The position numbers were made by a program, and so were the translations under genes. The notes under the pieces were generated by a model. The model was not told where the DNA came from, searched no databases, and saw nothing but the letters and a program-made list of their open reading frames with translations. Shown here piece by piece: positions 25,810 through 36,360 of a stretch of 64,000 bases of DNA. Numbering within the stretch: position 1 is the first letter of the stretch; every line of letters starts with the position of its first letter. Location: the NCBI RefSeq assembly GCF_023283535.1, contig NZ_JAKILT010000002.1, positions 62,001 through 126,000 of the forward strand, written 5' to 3'. The stretch is from Shewanella sairae. Its GTDB lineage: Bacteria; Pseudomonadota; Gammaproteobacteria; Enterobacterales; Shewanellaceae.

Positions 25810-28134
25810 ATGCAGATCCGTTATTTTCTGGCCTTGAGCCTGCTTCCCCAATTAGTCTTAGCAGACGAAACCGAAACTGTGGCCTCATCAGGCGCACAGT
25901 GTGTTGTGGTTCCTCCCGTAAAGCCATACGTTCCGCTTTACGAGCTCAACACCCCAGCCGATCTTGCGCGTATTTACATTAGCTCTGATAGGTCTAAAGC
26001 CCAAATGGGACAAGAAGCGACCTTTTCCGGTAATGTGAACTTTAGTCAAGGTGGCCGTAATATCGCTGCCGACGAAGCAATATTAAACCAACAAGCAGAA
26101 GAGCTACACGCTAATGGCAACTTAGTCTTTCAAGATGAAATGTTTACCGTTACGGCCGATTCTCTCGTTGCCAAAATGCAAAGTAACAGCGCTAAGCTAA
26201 GCGGAGCCCAGTATTGGTTACATGGTCAACAAATCCATGGTGATGCAGAAACGTTAGAAATAACCAAAGAAAACAACTTACTGCTAGCTGGGACCAACTT
26301 CACAACCTGCCCGGGCGAAGATCCCGCGTGGCTGTTAGAAGCTGACCGTATCAAAATCGATAGCACCGAAGAATGGGGCGAGATTTGGGACGCTAAAATT
26401 AAGATAGCCGGTGTGCCCGTTATGTATGTGCCATACATGACCATTCCGGTTTCAGATAAACGTAAGTCAGGCTTCTTGTTTCCAACATTTAGCACTAGCA
26501 CCACCAATGGTGTCGAAGTTGCCACGCCTTATTACTGGAATATTGCACCAGAGTATGATTTAACCTTTACGCCTAACTATATGTCAGCCCGCGGTCTATT
26601 TACCAAGACCGAATTTAGATACCTTGCAGGTGAAAAACAACAAGGCAAGCTGAACCTAGAATACCTAGGTAACGATGACAAACTGGTTGGTAGCCCAGAC
26701 AGATACCTTTACCACTGGGAGCACCAAGGCGCGATTAATAAAAACTGGCGCGTTTTAGCTAACTACACTGACGTATCGGATAATAACTATTTCAATGATT
26801 TAAGCTCTGATGTACAACGTGCAACAGATAACCAATTAACCCGCATTGGTGAAATTGCTTATTTTGAACAAAACTGGGACATCAGCGCGCGTGTGCAAGA
26901 TATCAAGGTACTTGGTGAGGAAGAAAAACCTTATCAAGTTATGCCACAGTTTGTATTTAACTATCGAGCGCCTGACTACTGGCAAGGCTTAGATTTTAAC
27001 TTCAATAGTGAACTAACAAACTTTGAGCATCAAGATAGCGAATATTCCACTGCGACTCGTTTACACCTTGAGCCAAGTATTTCTTACCCAATACATGGCC
27101 CCGCAGGCTCTCTGACCAGCGAAGTTAAGTTATTACAAACTAACTACTGGCAAGATGATCGTTCAAACTTGATGGCCTCTGAACTCAGTGACACCGTCAA
27201 TCGAACCTTGCCGCAGGTGCGTATTCATGGCCAAGTTAACTTTGAGCGTTTCACCGATTACTTTGATACCAACTATAGGCAAACATTGGAACCACAATTC
27301 CAATACCTTTATGTGGGTTATGAAGATCAATCAGATATCGGTATCTATGACACGGCATTGCTACAAGAGGATTATAACGGTCTGTTTAGGGATCGTCGCT
27401 TCTCAGGCTTAGACCGTATTGCAGATGCCAATCAGTTTACCTTAGGTTTAACCACCAAACTGTTTAACGAACAAAACCGTGAAGTGTTTAAATTTAGCCT
27501 AGGTCAAATCATCTATATCGAAGATAGTCGCGTTGGTATTAATGATATCAAAGGCAGTAACGATACGTTTGTTCAAGAAAATACATCAAATTCAGCTGTC
27601 GCAGCAGAATTAAGTACCCAACTGTATTCTGATTGGTTCTTAAGTGGTTCGATTCAATATGATGTTAAAGAGAGCGAAAACAAAAAAAGCGAAGTCACGG
27701 TCGACTATCGACCGGGTGAGAATAAGCTTTTACAAGCGAGTTATCGCTATGTACCTGATTTGCTTAATACCAACACCAATGAATCGGTTGATATAAAGCA
27801 GTTAGGCTTTCGTGGCGCCTGGCCTCTTAACGACAGTGTTTACCTTGTCGGCAATTGGTATTACGACCTTAATGAAAGCCGCGCGGTAGAAACCTATACC
27901 GGTTTTCAATATGAATCATGTTGCTGGGCAGTACGTTTGAGTTATCATTACCGCATTAAGACCAACTATATTGACGAAAATAATCCAGTACAGGATACTC
28001 GAGAGTTGTTCGAAAGTGGCTTCTACCTCAACTTTGTTGTCAAAGGACTCGGTGGTTCAGGCCCGTTAGGTGTGTCAGATATGCTGGATGAAGGTTTGTT
28101 TAACTACCGTAAACCACTTTATTTGAAGAATTAG
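25810..28134 (+). CDS. lptD: LPS-assembly protein LptD
   Basis: A 774-residue outer-membrane protein. A signal peptide (about 1-18, ending LVLA) is followed by an OstA/LptA-like periplasmic beta-jellyroll (about 50-190) and a large C-terminal barrel. Cysteines at residue 31, in TTCPGED and in ESCCWAV correspond to the four disulfide-forming cysteines of E. coli LptD. With LptE it inserts lipopolysaccharide into the outer leaflet. It heads lptD-surA-pdxA-rsmA-apaG-apaH, the classic order in which SurA itself assists LptD folding. The length is close to the E. coli protein. Confidence 0.96.
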   Translation: MQIRYFLALSLLPQLVLADETETVASSGAQCVVVPPVKPYVPLYELNTPADLARIYISSDRSKAQMGQEATFSGNVNFSQGGRNIAADEAILNQQAEELHANGNLVFQDEMFTVTADSLVAKMQSNSAKLSGAQYWLHGQQIHGDAETLEITKENNLLLAGTNFTTCPGEDPAWLLEADRIKIDSTEEWGEIWDAKIKIAGVPVMYVPYMTIPVSDKRKSGFLFPTFSTSTTNGVEVATPYYWNIAPEYDLTFTPNYMSARGLFTKTEFRYLAGEKQQGKLNLEYLGNDDKLVGSPDRYLYHWEHQGAINKNWRVLANYTDVSDNNYFNDLSSDVQRATDNQLTRIGEIAYFEQNWDISARVQDIKVLGEEEKPYQVMPQFVFNYRAPDYWQGLDFNFNSELTNFEHQDSEYSTATRLHLEPSISYPIHGPAGSLTSEVKLLQTNYWQDDRSNLMASELSDTVNRTLPQVRIHGQVNFERFTDYFDTNYRQTLEPQFQYLYVGYEDQSDIGIYDTALLQEDYNGLFRDRRFSGLDRIADANQFTLGLTTKLFNEQNREVFKFSLGQIIYIEDSRVGINDIKGSNDTFVQENTSNSAVAAELSTQLYSDWFLSGSIQYDVKESENKKSEVTVDYRPGENKLLQASYRYVPDLLNTNTNESVDIKQLGFRGAWPLNDSVYLVGNWYYDLNESRAVETYTGFQYESCCWAVRLSYHYRIKTNYIDENNPVQDTRELFESGFYLNFVVKGLGGSGPLGVSDMLDEGLFNYRKPLYLKN

Positions 28135-28261
28135 CAAACAAATAACTTTAAAAAATGCTGAACCTAGCTAAAGACATGCAGTCAAAGCAGGACAAAAGAA
28201 TCATTAGTGCGGTATGAAAATACCGTAAATGACACTCAATAAATGCCAAGGATTTTAGTGG

Positions 28262-29566
28262 ATGAAACGCTGTAACCAATTAATTTTTGCCCTTTTTACT
28301 TTGGCAATGAGCCAGACTCTTCAAGCTGCACCGACGCCATTAGACCGCGTTACAGTGCAAATTAATGAAGGGATTATTTTAGAAAGTGAAGTTAGTGGAA
28401 TGGTGCAAACCATTAAAGCTAATGCGAATAAGGCTGGTCAAAAGCTACCGTCAGACACGGCACTACGTACCCAGGTCATTGAACGCTTAATCTTAACTCG
28501 CCTGCAGTTACAGATGGCAGACCGAATTGGTTTACATATTGGTGACTTACAGCTAGACCAAACAATTGAAAATATTGCTAAAGAGCAAAATATTACTGTC
28601 GCGCAGATGAAAGCCCAAATCGAAAGCGAAGGCACAACTTTTGCGCAATACCGTGAACAGTTACGTGAAGAGATCACCCTAGGTGAAATTCAGCGCATTC
28701 AAGTTCAGCGTCGTATTCAAGTTTCGCCACAAGAAATCAATAACCTTGTAAAAATCATTAATGAACAAGGCCTTAAAGAAGTCGAATTCCAGATTGGCCA
28801 CATTTTAATTGATGTACCAAGCGATGCAAACAGCCAGCAATTAGATGCTGCAAGTAAGCGTGCTGCTGCAGTACTAAAAAGATTACAAGACGGTGATGAC
28901 TTTAGAAGTATCGCCATTGCCGCTTCATCAGGCCCTAAAGCACTTGAGGGGGGTATTTGGGATTACATGAACATCAACGAAATGCCAACTCTGTTTGCAG
29001 AAGTGGTAGGTGATGCTAAAACTGGTGATATAATAGGCCCAATCAAAAGTGGTTCTGGCTTACATATTATTAAAGTTATGGATGCTCGTGGCCTACAAAC
29101 TAAAGAAGTTGATGAAGTTAAATCGCGTCACATTCTACTTAAGCCGTCACCAATTTTGTCTGAAGAACGTGCAAAGAGCATGATGGATAGATTCCTAGCT
29201 CAAGTAAAATCAGGTGAAGCCAAGTTTGAAGATTTAGCGCGTCAGTATTCAGAAGATCCTGGTTCTGCCGTAAAAGGTGGCGAACTCGGTTGGGCAGATC
29301 CAAGTATGTATGTACCCGCTTTCGCACAAGAGCTAAATAGCTTAGAAATTGGTGAGTACAGCGAGCCATTCCGTTCGACTCATGGCTGGCATATTGTCCA
29401 GTTAGAAGACAAACGTACAACAGACGCGACAGATCAATTTAATACTAACCGAGCTCACCAGTTAATATTCCGTCGTAAGTTTAATGAAGAACTACAAAAC
29501 TGGTTAGACGAAATGCGCTCAGAAGCCTTTATCGATATTTTTGAGCCAGAAACAAACCGAGGTTAA
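28262..29566 (+). CDS. surA: Periplasmic chaperone/peptidyl-prolyl isomerase SurA
   Basis: A 434-residue periplasmic protein with signal peptide (about 1-22), an N-terminal chaperone domain (about 25-170), two parvulin domains (about 175-275 and 285-385) and a C-terminal helix. Parvulin hallmarks are [11 protein letters not shown] and SRHILLKPS, and the second domain's [17 protein letters not shown]. SurA escorts outer-membrane barrels, including LptD, to BAM. It lies 127 bp after lptD and 5 bp before pdxA. Confidence 0.96.
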   Translation: MKRCNQLIFALFTLAMSQTLQAAPTPLDRVTVQINEGIILESEVSGMVQTIKANANKAGQKLPSDTALRTQVIERLILTRLQLQMADRIGLHIGDLQLDQTIENIAKEQNITVAQMKAQIESEGTTFAQYREQLREEITLGEIQRIQVQRRIQVSPQEINNLVKIINEQGLKEVEFQIGHILIDVPSDANSQQLDAASKRAAAVLKRLQDGDDFRSIAIAASSGPKALEGGIWDYMNINEMPTLFAEVVGDAKTGDIIGPIKSGSGLHIIKVMDARGLQTKEVDEVKSRHILLKPSPILSEERAKSMMDRFLAQVKSGEAKFEDLARQYSEDPGSAVKGGELGWADPSMYVPAFAQELNSLEIGEYSEPFRSTHGWHIVQLEDKRTTDATDQFNTNRAHQLIFRRKFNEELQNWLDEMRSEAFIDIFEPETNRG

Positions 29567-29571
29567 TACTA

Positions 29572-30555
29572 TTGTCGACTAAACGAATAGCCATCACGCC
29601 GGGTGAACCGGCGGGTGTAGGCCCAGATTTAGTGATACAACTAGCTCAGCAGCCTTGGCCTGCTGAGCTAGTCGTTTGTGCTGATCCGAAATTATTACAA
29701 TCTCGAGCAAAAAAACTTGGGCTACCTATTCAGTTGCGTCCCTATCAACCGAATCAACCGCCAAAAGCACAAGAGGCAGGCACACTAACAATTGTGCCCT
29801 TCTCACTGGAAGCGGAATCGCTCTGTGGCAAGCTCAATGAGCTTAATAGCGCCTATGTCGTCGAAACCCTGCGATTCGCAGGTGAAAAGAATATGGTTGG
29901 TGAGTTTGATGCCGTTGTGACAGGCCCTGTCCATAAAGGCATTATTAATCAAGCTGGGATCCCATTTAGCGGCCATACTGAATTTTTTGCCAATCAAGCA
30001 GGCTGTCAAGACGTCGTCATGATGCTAGCAGCACCAGGCTTGCAGGTCGCCTTAGTCACGACCCATATTCCGCTCGCCTATGTATCAAAGGCTATTACAC
30101 GTGATCGCCTGCATCAAATAATCAAAATATTACACCGAGATTTAGTCGAAAAGTTTGCGATTGAATCACCGCGTATCTATGTGTGTGGTTTAAACCCTCA
30201 TGCAGGAGAAGACGGTCACTTAGGTAGAGAAGAGATCGATATCATCTCCCCAGCACTCAATGAGCTGCGTGAGCTTGATATGGATATTGTTGGCCCTTTA
30301 CCTGCGGACACCCTTTTCCAACCCAAATACCTAGAAGATGCTGACGTAGTACTGGCTATGTACCACGATCAGGGGCTTCCAGTACTAAAAGCTAGAGGAT
30401 TTGGCAGTTCAGTCAATATCACCCTAGGATTACCCTATATAAGAACGTCGGTCGACCACGGTACGGCCCTAGAGCTTGCAGGCACAGGTACTGCAGATAT
30501 CGGCAGCTTCGTCTGCGCATTAAATAAGGCCATTGATTTGGCTGCCAAGAATTAG
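29572..30555 (+). CDS. pdxA: 4-hydroxythreonine-4-phosphate dehydrogenase PdxA
   Basis: A 327-residue NAD-dependent enzyme of pyridoxal 5'-phosphate synthesis that oxidises 4-phosphohydroxy-L-threonine. Motifs are [13 protein letters not shown] at the start, FSGHTEF with a metal-ligand His, and [14 protein letters not shown] and [10 protein letters not shown] with further metal/substrate His residues. It begins with TTG; the GAGG ribosome site sits inside the surA end 5-10 bases upstream and no nearer ATG fits. Co-transcribed with surA; rsmA follows by 16 bp. Confidence 0.95.
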   Translation: MSTKRIAITPGEPAGVGPDLVIQLAQQPWPAELVVCADPKLLQSRAKKLGLPIQLRPYQPNQPPKAQEAGTLTIVPFSLEAESLCGKLNELNSAYVVETLRFAGEKNMVGEFDAVVTGPVHKGIINQAGIPFSGHTEFFANQAGCQDVVMMLAAPGLQVALVTTHIPLAYVSKAITRDRLHQIIKILHRDLVEKFAIESPRIYVCGLNPHAGEDGHLGREEIDIISPALNELRELDMDIVGPLPADTLFQPKYLEDADVVLAMYHDQGLPVLKARGFGSSVNITLGLPYIRTSVDHGTALELAGTGTADIGSFVCALNKAIDLAAKN

Positions 30556-30571
30556 TGATAAAAGTTACCTC

Positions 30572-31375
30572 ATGAGCAATAAAGTACATTTAGGCCATAC
30601 GGCCAGAAAGCGTTTTGGACAAAACTTCTTAACCGACGAGAACGTGATTAATCGCATCGTTGGCGCCATTTCACCTGATAACGATCATGTTATGGTTGAA
30701 ATTGGTCCGGGCCTTGCCGCACTTACCGAGCCCGTAGCCAGTGGTATCGACCAATTAATCGTAGTTGAGCTAGACAAAGATCTTGTTGAACGTTTACAAA
30801 CGCACCCAGTGCTTAAAGATAAGCTAGAGATCCATCAAGGTGATGCGCTTAAGTTTGACTTTAATCAGTTAGTACGTGAAGACAAACAGATGAAAGTATT
30901 TGGCAACTTGCCATACAACATCTCAACGCCGCTAATGTTTCACTTGTTTGAGTTTGCTCAACATATTGAGAACATGCACTTCATGTTACAAAAAGAGGTG
31001 GTTCTTCGTCTATCGGCAGCGCCAGGGACTAAGGCTTATGGTCGTTTGACCGTAATGGCTCAATACCATTGCCAGGTGATGCCAGTACTTGAAGTACCAC
31101 CAGGGTGCTTCACGCCGCCACCAAAGGTTGATTCAGCAGTAGTACGTCTAGTGCCGTACAAAACTAAACCTTGGCCTTGTAAAGATGTTGAGTTGTTAAG
31201 AACCTTAACCACTACCGCCTTTAATATGCGTCGTAAAACGTTAAGAAATAACCTTAAGCAAATGCTATCTGATGAAGACTTTGCACAGTTAGGCATTGAT
31301 CCGACATTACGACCAGAGCAAATCCGTGTCGACCAGTATGTCGCCATGGCTAACCACGTATTTGATAAGAAGTAA
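30572..31375 (+). CDS. rsmA: 16S rRNA dimethyladenosine(1518/1519) transferase
   Basis: A 267-residue KsgA methyltransferase from the ATG at 30572; an in-frame start 39 bp upstream overlaps pdxA and is not conserved. [15 protein letters not shown] is the N-terminal signature, [13 protein letters not shown] the SAM loop and [12 protein letters not shown] the catalytic NLPY. It dimethylates two adjacent adenosines of 16S rRNA helix 45 using S-adenosylmethionine, a late quality check in 30S assembly. A strong terminator follows, so apaG has its own promoter or readthrough. Confidence 0.96.
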   Translation: MSNKVHLGHTARKRFGQNFLTDENVINRIVGAISPDNDHVMVEIGPGLAALTEPVASGIDQLIVVELDKDLVERLQTHPVLKDKLEIHQGDALKFDFNQLVREDKQMKVFGNLPYNISTPLMFHLFEFAQHIENMHFMLQKEVVLRLSAAPGTKAYGRLTVMAQYHCQVMPVLEVPPGCFTPPPKVDSAVVRLVPYKTKPWPCKDVELLRTLTTTAFNMRRKTLRNNLKQMLSDEDFAQLGIDPTLRPEQIRVDQYVAMANHVFDKK

Positions 31376-31400
31376 CCTTCTATTCATTGACGAACTAAAT

Positions 31401-31424
31401 AAGGGCATTAACTGCCCTTTTTTT
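31401..31424 (+). terminator. Rho-independent terminator after rsmA
   Basis: 7-bp arms AAGGGCA / TGCCCTT with a 5-base loop and a following T-run, 25 bp after rsmA. It splits the lptD-rsmA part from apaG-apaH. Confidence 0.9.
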
Positions 31425-31530
31425 ATACTTTAACGGTAGACATTTACCTATTAATTATTCAAAACAGGCTTTAATATGAAGCCTACACTCGCGTAAACAT
31501 CAGATTAAATTAAGCTTTTTAGGGGGCTAT

Positions 31531-31911
31531 ATGAGTCATTTAGCATCATCTGTCAGAGTTGACGTACAAACAGAATATATAGAAACCCAATCGTCTCCAG
31601 ATGAAGATAAATACCTATTTAGCTATACAATCACCATACACAATCTTGGCGAAGAGAATGTCACGTTAAAGAGTCGTCATTGGTGTATTACCGATTCTAA
31701 TGGTCAGAAAAGCGAAGTTCAGGGCGCTGGAGTGGTAGGGCAAACCCCAACGATAGCCCCCAATAGCAGCTACGAATATACCAGTGGCACAGTATTAGAA
31801 ACGCCATTAGGTGTAATGGAGGGGCAATACACCATGATTAACCCTCTCGGCGAAGAATTTAAAGCGGCCATCCCTGCATTTAGACTTTCCATCCCCGGCC
31901 TGCTTCATTAA
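31531..31911 (+). CDS. apaG: ApaG protein
   Basis: A 126-residue protein with the full ApaG/DUF525 beta-sandwich: YLFSYTITIHNLGEENVTLK, SRHWCITDSNGQ, the Gly-rich GVVGQTPTIAPNSSYEYTSG, and a C-terminal MEGQYTMI. Function is uncertain; the fold resembles fibronectin III, and Mg2+/Co2+ sensitivity phenotypes are reported in Salmonella. It lies 18 bp before apaH. An AGGGGG ribosome site precedes the ATG. Confidence 0.94.
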   Translation: MSHLASSVRVDVQTEYIETQSSPDEDKYLFSYTITIHNLGEENVTLKSRHWCITDSNGQKSEVQGAGVVGQTPTIAPNSSYEYTSGTVLETPLGVMEGQYTMINPLGEEFKAAIPAFRLSIPGLLH

Positions 31912-31929
31912 AAAGAAATATAGGAAAAA

Positions 31930-32763
31930 ATGGCAAATTATTTTGTTGGTGATATCCAAGGCTGTTTTAAGGAACTCACCTTGCTACTGGACAAAGTAGC
32001 TTTTAATCCATCTAAAGACTGCTTATGGGCTGTTGGTGATTTAGTTGCAAGAGGACTAGGTTCATTAGAAACGCTGCGCTTTTTTAAGTCGCTTGAAGGT
32101 TCAACGAAAATCGTACTCGGCAATCACGATCTACACTTAATGGCTATTCATGGCAAATTAAAGCGCGCCAATCCGAAAGATCATTTAGACCAACTTCTCG
32201 CTGCCGACGATATTGATAACATTATTGATTGGCTAAGGCTGCAACCACTTTATCAAGAACTCACAGAACATAAGATTATTATGACCCACGCTGGTGTACC
32301 ACCAGATTGGGATCTAGCCACTTTGCGACAACAAGCAGACTTTGTTAGCCAAACCTTGCAATCTGAGCACTATTTACAAAACTTAATCAGCCAGATGTAC
32401 GGTAACGATATTGATAAGTTTAGCCACGAACTCACACCGCTTGAACAACAAATCTATTGTATTAACGCGCTGACCCGTATGCGCTATTTAACCAGTGAAG
32501 GCAACTTAGACTTTAATTGTAAGTCACCGCTACAAGACTGTAACCATGCAGATCTGCACCCATGGTTTAACCAAGGGTCAAAGTTACCTACCGACTATAC
32601 CTTAGTATTTGGCCATTGGGCCGCCATTATGGGAATGACCAATTTGAAAAATCGCCTAGCACTTGATACAGGCTGTTGCTGGGGTGAGCATTTAACGCTT
32701 TGGCATCTAGAGTCAGACCAGAAAGTGACACAAACTAAATTAAAAGACGTTAAAGAAAGTTAA
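31930..32763 (+). CDS. apaH: Diadenosine tetraphosphatase ApaH
   Basis: A 277-residue calcineurin-like phosphoesterase that symmetrically splits Ap4A (and NpnN caps on RNA) to two ADP. Metal motifs: VGDIQGCFKEL, VGDLVARG, LGNHDLHL and ITHAGV-type IMTHAGVPP. Cytoplasmic. Second gene of apaG-apaH, next to the pathway order seen in E. coli; there folA follows, whereas here a chemoreceptor gene and a mobile repeat intervene before folA on the other strand. Confidence 0.95.
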   Translation: MANYFVGDIQGCFKELTLLLDKVAFNPSKDCLWAVGDLVARGLGSLETLRFFKSLEGSTKIVLGNHDLHLMAIHGKLKRANPKDHLDQLLAADDIDNIIDWLRLQPLYQELTEHKIIMTHAGVPPDWDLATLRQQADFVSQTLQSEHYLQNLISQMYGNDIDKFSHELTPLEQQIYCINALTRMRYLTSEGNLDFNCKSPLQDCNHADLHPWFNQGSKLPTDYTLVFGHWAAIMGMTNLKNRLALDTGCCWGEHLTLWHLESDQKVTQTKLKDVKES

Positions 32764-32857
32764 AAAAGAGTTAAACTATCGCTAAATTTGGTCGATATAA
32801 TATACGACGCAAGACTAATGCTGTGCCTTTTATAAAAATAATAAAAATGGAGTGCTT

Positions 32858-34876
32858 ATGAAGTTAAATGTAGCCACAAGAGTGATAGGTGGATTTACGG
32901 TTGTCACCTTATTATTGCTTGTACTAGGGGCCGCTTCTTGGTTCACCAATAATCAGCTCAAAACAAGTACCCAAACTCTACAGCAGTTAAGCCTACCAGC
33001 ATTAGAGTCTAGCAATTTACTTTCGCAAACCATTGCTCAACAAGAAAAACAGATTCTTGTCGCTTACCATAATTCAAATGTCGCCGAGCTTGCCGTCATA
33101 AAAACAAACTTCTCAAAAGCAAGCTCCGACTTTAGTCGCGAACTAAACCAGCTTGGAGCCTTGGTTAATAATTCAGAATTTGACTCAGTAATACAAAAAC
33201 TTGAAAGTCATTACACCCAATTTAATAAAGTCGGTAACGAAATGATGGCTTCCCATGAAGAAGCCCTTGCTACAAGCAAAAAAATTAACAGTAAGTACGA
33301 CGACATTGAGTATGGAGCAGATGATACCGCTTCCTTGCTACTTGACTTGATTGACCTTGAGCTCAGCGACAACCCTGTAGAACAAGAGGTCGCCGCAACA
33401 GCAAGTAATTTAGATATCAGCTTTAGCAGTATTGTAAGCACGAGCTTTGATCTAAAAACCAGTACTGATAAAGCCAAGTTTGAAACGATTTCAAAAGAGC
33501 TTGATTACCTTATAAGTGACACAAAAAGTAAAGTAAATTACATCACCTCTCACTGGCAAGGTGTAGTTGAGACCAGCCTCATTGATGAAATCGTCGCTGA
33601 AGCAGATAACGTGTTTAATATGGCGAATGGGACTAACTCACTCATTACCTTAAAACGCAGTGAGATAACCCTAAATAACCGCGCATCGTCACTGCTCAAA
33701 GATGTTGAAGCCACTGCCAATAACGTGAATCAACAAATGAAGGCCTTAACAACCCACATCGAAACCACCTCAAATAAGATAAGTAGCGATGCCATTGCCA
33801 GTATTGATAGCGCCAGTATGCGAACCATTTTCCTGATGTTAGTCGCTATCGTTGTTGCTGTAGTCGTGAGTATTGCGGTTGTTAAACCTCTCACTCGCTC
33901 CCTAGATAAAGTAAACCATGCATTAAATGTACTTGCTTCAGGCGATCTCACTCATAAGCTCGATGATAGCGGTCATGATGAGTTTGCAAAGTTATCAGCA
34001 AACTGCAATAAGCTCGTTGATAGCTTAAGAGGATTGATTAAAGGGATCTTGGAACGTTCAGAGCAACTTGCTGCTGCAGCTGAAGAAACATCAGCCATAA
34101 CAGCGCAAACAACTGTTGGGATACAAGAGCAAAAGAGCCAAGTCGATCAGGTTGCAACAGCGACGACCCAACTAAGCTCAAGCGCACAGCAAGTTACAGC
34201 GAGTGCCGACGAGGCATTAGATCAAATTAAAGCCGCCGATGATGAAAGTCAGCATATGCGCCTTATTGCCGATGAGAATAAACGGACAATTTTAGCCCTT
34301 GCAGATGAAGTATCCAAAGCTAGCGTCGTAATTAACAAAGTACACTCTGATAGTGCATCTATCGGCTCTATTCTTGACGTAATCCGCGGCATTGCCGAAC
34401 AAACCAATTTACTCGCGCTTAACGCCGCGATTGAAGCCGCGCGCGCAGGTGAGCAAGGTCGAGGCTTTGCCGTGGTTGCAGATGAAGTCCGCAGCCTAGC
34501 ATCTAGAACGCAAGACTCGACTCAAGAGATCCAGCAAATGATTGAAGTGCTACAACAAGGCACACAAGAAGCTGTTGCCGTTATGGACTTAGGGCAAACT
34601 CAAGCCAATTCATGCGTAGAGAAAACAGAGCAAGCCAATAATGCACTTGAGAGTATTAGTCATGCGGTCCACCGAGTACATGACTCTGGCACCCAAATAG
34701 CCCATGCTGCGCAGGAACAAAATTTAGTGAGCCAACAGGTATCTGAAAAGCTTGAGCATATTGCAGCTATTTCAGAGGAAACTTCGACTGGCGCAGATCA
34801 AACAGCACAATCTAGCCACCAAGTTGCTCAACTTGCTGAAGAGCTGCAAGCCTCAGTCAAAGAGTTCAAGGTATAA
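32858..34876 (+). CDS. Methyl-accepting chemotaxis protein
   Basis: A 672-residue chemoreceptor from the ATG at 32858, preceded by GGAG 5 bases away (a GTG 6 bp upstream is inside the ribosome site). Helix 1 (about 8-28), an all-helical periplasmic sensor of roughly 290 residues, helix 2 (about 322-343), HAMP (about 344-400) and a signalling domain with the tip [20 protein letters not shown]. The long helical sensor suggests a bimodular four-helix type, perhaps HBM, which binds organic acids; the ligand is unknown. Its TAA stop directly abuts MITE copy B. Confidence 0.9.
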   Translation: MKLNVATRVIGGFTVVTLLLLVLGAASWFTNNQLKTSTQTLQQLSLPALESSNLLSQTIAQQEKQILVAYHNSNVAELAVIKTNFSKASSDFSRELNQLGALVNNSEFDSVIQKLESHYTQFNKVGNEMMASHEEALATSKKINSKYDDIEYGADDTASLLLDLIDLELSDNPVEQEVAATASNLDISFSSIVSTSFDLKTSTDKAKFETISKELDYLISDTKSKVNYITSHWQGVVETSLIDEIVAEADNVFNMANGTNSLITLKRSEITLNNRASSLLKDVEATANNVNQQMKALTTHIETTSNKISSDAIASIDSASMRTIFLMLVAIVVAVVVSIAVVKPLTRSLDKVNHALNVLASGDLTHKLDDSGHDEFAKLSANCNKLVDSLRGLIKGILERSEQLAAAAEETSAITAQTTVGIQEQKSQVDQVATATTQLSSSAQQVTASADEALDQIKAADDESQHMRLIADENKRTILALADEVSKASVVINKVHSDSASIGSILDVIRGIAEQTNLLALNAAIEAARAGEQGRGFAVVADEVRSLASRTQDSTQEIQQMIEVLQQGTQEAVAVMDLGQTQANSCVEKTEQANNALESISHAVHRVHDSGTQIAHAAQEQNLVSQQVSEKLEHIAAISEETSTGADQTAQSSHQVAQLAEELQASVKEFKV

Positions 34877-35143
34877 TACCAATCAGTATAAGAATTTGAT
34901 CAGCTCAGAACGATTTTTGGCAAACTAATTCAAGGCGAATAGCTGTAATAATGGCTATTCCCTTATAAATCTATTCAACGCAGAAGTAGGCAGCCAAAAA
35001 CGTTCCAGACTGGCGAGTTTTAGCGATTCTGATGCTGTGTTAACGAACTTGAACGTAGAACAACTATGCCCTTCGCTCGTTGCCTTGCCTCAAAACCGCT
35101 AAACTCTCGCTGAGCGACTAAATGTTTATACTGATTGGTATAA
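34875..35143. mobile_element. MITE-like repeat, copy B
   Basis: An element of about 269 bp bounded by ATACCAATCAGTATAA and its reverse complement, inverted relative to copy A at 16353-16681. Shared blocks include GCAAACTAATTCAAGGCGAA and GTAGGCAGCCAAAAACG. It starts at the stop codon of the chemoreceptor gene. Copy A's ends read ATTAGT where copy B's read ATCAGT, at both ends in each case. No ORF. It occupies most of the 411-bp gap between the chemoreceptor and DUF3718 genes. Confidence 0.82.
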
Positions 35144-35173
35144 CCAATACTTATTAGAGTTAAGCAGTAAAAG

Positions 35174-35198
35174 AAAAAGGTGCTAAATGCACCTTTTT
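35174..35198 (+). terminator. Rho-independent terminator past MITE copy B
   Basis: 10-bp arms AAAAAGGTGC / GCACCTTTTT with a 5-base loop, about 30 bp beyond the element. It was probably the original terminator of the chemoreceptor gene, now pushed about 300 bp downstream by the insertion. Confidence 0.88.
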
Positions 35199-35243
35199 TA
35201 CTGTCTGTAACTAGAATGAGTAAACCAAGGTGTAATCAACAGG

Positions 35244-35276
35244 CAAAAAAATACCGGGAATGTCCCGGTATTTTTA
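35244..35276. terminator. Bidirectional terminator after the DUF3718 gene
   Basis: 10-bp arms AATACCGGGA / TCCCGGTATT around a 3-base loop with A and T runs on either side, 12 bp past the DUF3718 stop on the minus strand. Confidence 0.92.
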
Positions 35277-35287
35277 TTAAATCAGGC

Positions 35288-35683
35288 TTAACCGCCAGCA
35301 ATACGCGATTTAATCGCAGTGGTAATTTCACTACCACCGTGACCATTACTTTCTGCCCAAGCAACGATTGTATTGCCATCAGCCTCTGTAGAGCTCAAAG
35401 CTGCTGCAGGAAGACGTTTTGCTACAAAGGTACCAACCTTGTTAGAACCGCTCTTATAGGCAGTTCTCAGCAAGCTGTCACCATTACAAGATACGCCACT
35501 GTAAATATTACGTAGCTTTACGCGACTTTCTTTTAATTTTTTACGAAGACGATTTTTATCATCTGCTGCAACATAGTTACAAATATTGGCAGCCAATTGG
35601 TCTTGATTGGCAACAGCGTTAGATGAAATGGAAATTGAAGATGCCACAATTACTGCAGCGATGCTTAGAGGCAACAAGCGCAT
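35288..35683 (-). CDS. DUF3718 secreted protein
   Basis: A 131-residue protein with a signal peptide (about 1-25, ending AVANQ) and a mature helical/basic region. LAANICNYVAADDKNRLRKKLKES followed by YSGVSCNGDSLLRTAYKS is the DUF3718 core, with two cysteines likely forming a disulfide in the periplasm. The family is found mainly in Shewanella and related marine genera and has no known function. The end of the mature protein is Ala/Gly/Ser-rich. A GGAGTG ribosome site precedes the ATG. Single gene with its own terminator, downstream of folA on the same strand by 100 bp. Confidence 0.8.
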   Translation of the reverse strand: MRLLPLSIAAVIVASSISISSNAVANQDQLAANICNYVAADDKNRLRKKLKESRVKLRNIYSGVSCNGDSLLRTAYKSGSNKVGTFVAKRLPAAALSSTEADGNTIVAWAESNGHGGSEITTAIKSRIAGG

Positions 35684-35783
35684 CAGTCACTCCTTATTTT
35701 TTTAGTTTTTATTTATTTGAAAAGTGGCGCTATCTAGTAGGCCTGCTTATCGTTTTAGGGGGTACTAAACAAACCTCTTGAAT

Positions 35784-36266
35784 TTAACATTTTTTTACCA
35801 ACTTGATAAAGCTATATTCAAGTTGTTTATCATTTTTAGCTACATCGACTGAAACTTGCTGCCAAGTACCATCATTCCACTCCGGAAAGTAGGTATCTCC
35901 TTCAACATCCAAAGCAATCTCAGTTAGGTATAAAATATCAGCTTGAGGAAGCAACATTTCATAAAGCTGCCCGCCGCCCATCACAACCAACTCTTCACAC
36001 TCACCAGCAGCCTGTTTAGCAGACTCAAAACTGGTTACCGTAGTCACCCCATCTATTAGCAAATCAGCTTGGCGACTAATCACGATATTGTGGCGACCAG
36101 GCAAAGGACGGCCAATAGATTCATAGGTTTTGCGCCCCATAACCACCGGTTTACCTAATGTCATCGCCTTGAAATGGCGTAGATCTTCAGGAAGGTGCCA
36201 TGGCATTTGATTATCTTTACCGATAACACGATTATTTGCCATTGCGGCAATCATAGCGATTTTCAT
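35784..36266 (-). CDS. folA: Dihydrofolate reductase
   Basis: A 160-residue FolA, the standard chromosomal size. It reduces dihydrofolate to tetrahydrofolate with NADPH in the cytoplasm and is the trimethoprim target. Motifs: MIAAMANNRVIGKDNQMPWHLPEDL (Trp and catalytic Asp near residues 23-28), VVMGRKTYESIGRPLPGR and LVVMGGGQLY. An AAGGAAG ribosome site precedes the ATG. Monocistronic. Confidence 0.96.
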   Translation of the reverse strand: MKIAMIAAMANNRVIGKDNQMPWHLPEDLRHFKAMTLGKPVVMGRKTYESIGRPLPGRHNIVISRQADLLIDGVTTVTSFESAKQAAGECEELVVMGGGQLYEMLLPQADILYLTEIALDVEGDTYFPEWNDGTWQQVSVDVAKNDKQLEYSFIKLVKKC

Positions 36267-36360
36267 TTTAACTTCCTTTTATTGTGATTGTTGAGTTCGA
36301 AAGACTGGCTGTGCGCAAGGTAAAAAAGGGCTTTGCTGCCTAGCAAAGAATTCAGCCTAA

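Noticed and set aside
25654..25851. N-terminal extension of AmgK by 66 residues
   Set aside because: It would overlap lptD's start and promoter and is unlike AmgK; GTG at 25653 fits the family N-terminus.
35180..35515. 111-aa open frame on the plus strand opposite the DUF3718 gene
   Set aside because: It runs through a terminator and antisense to a signal-peptide protein; no ribosome site and unlikely composition.
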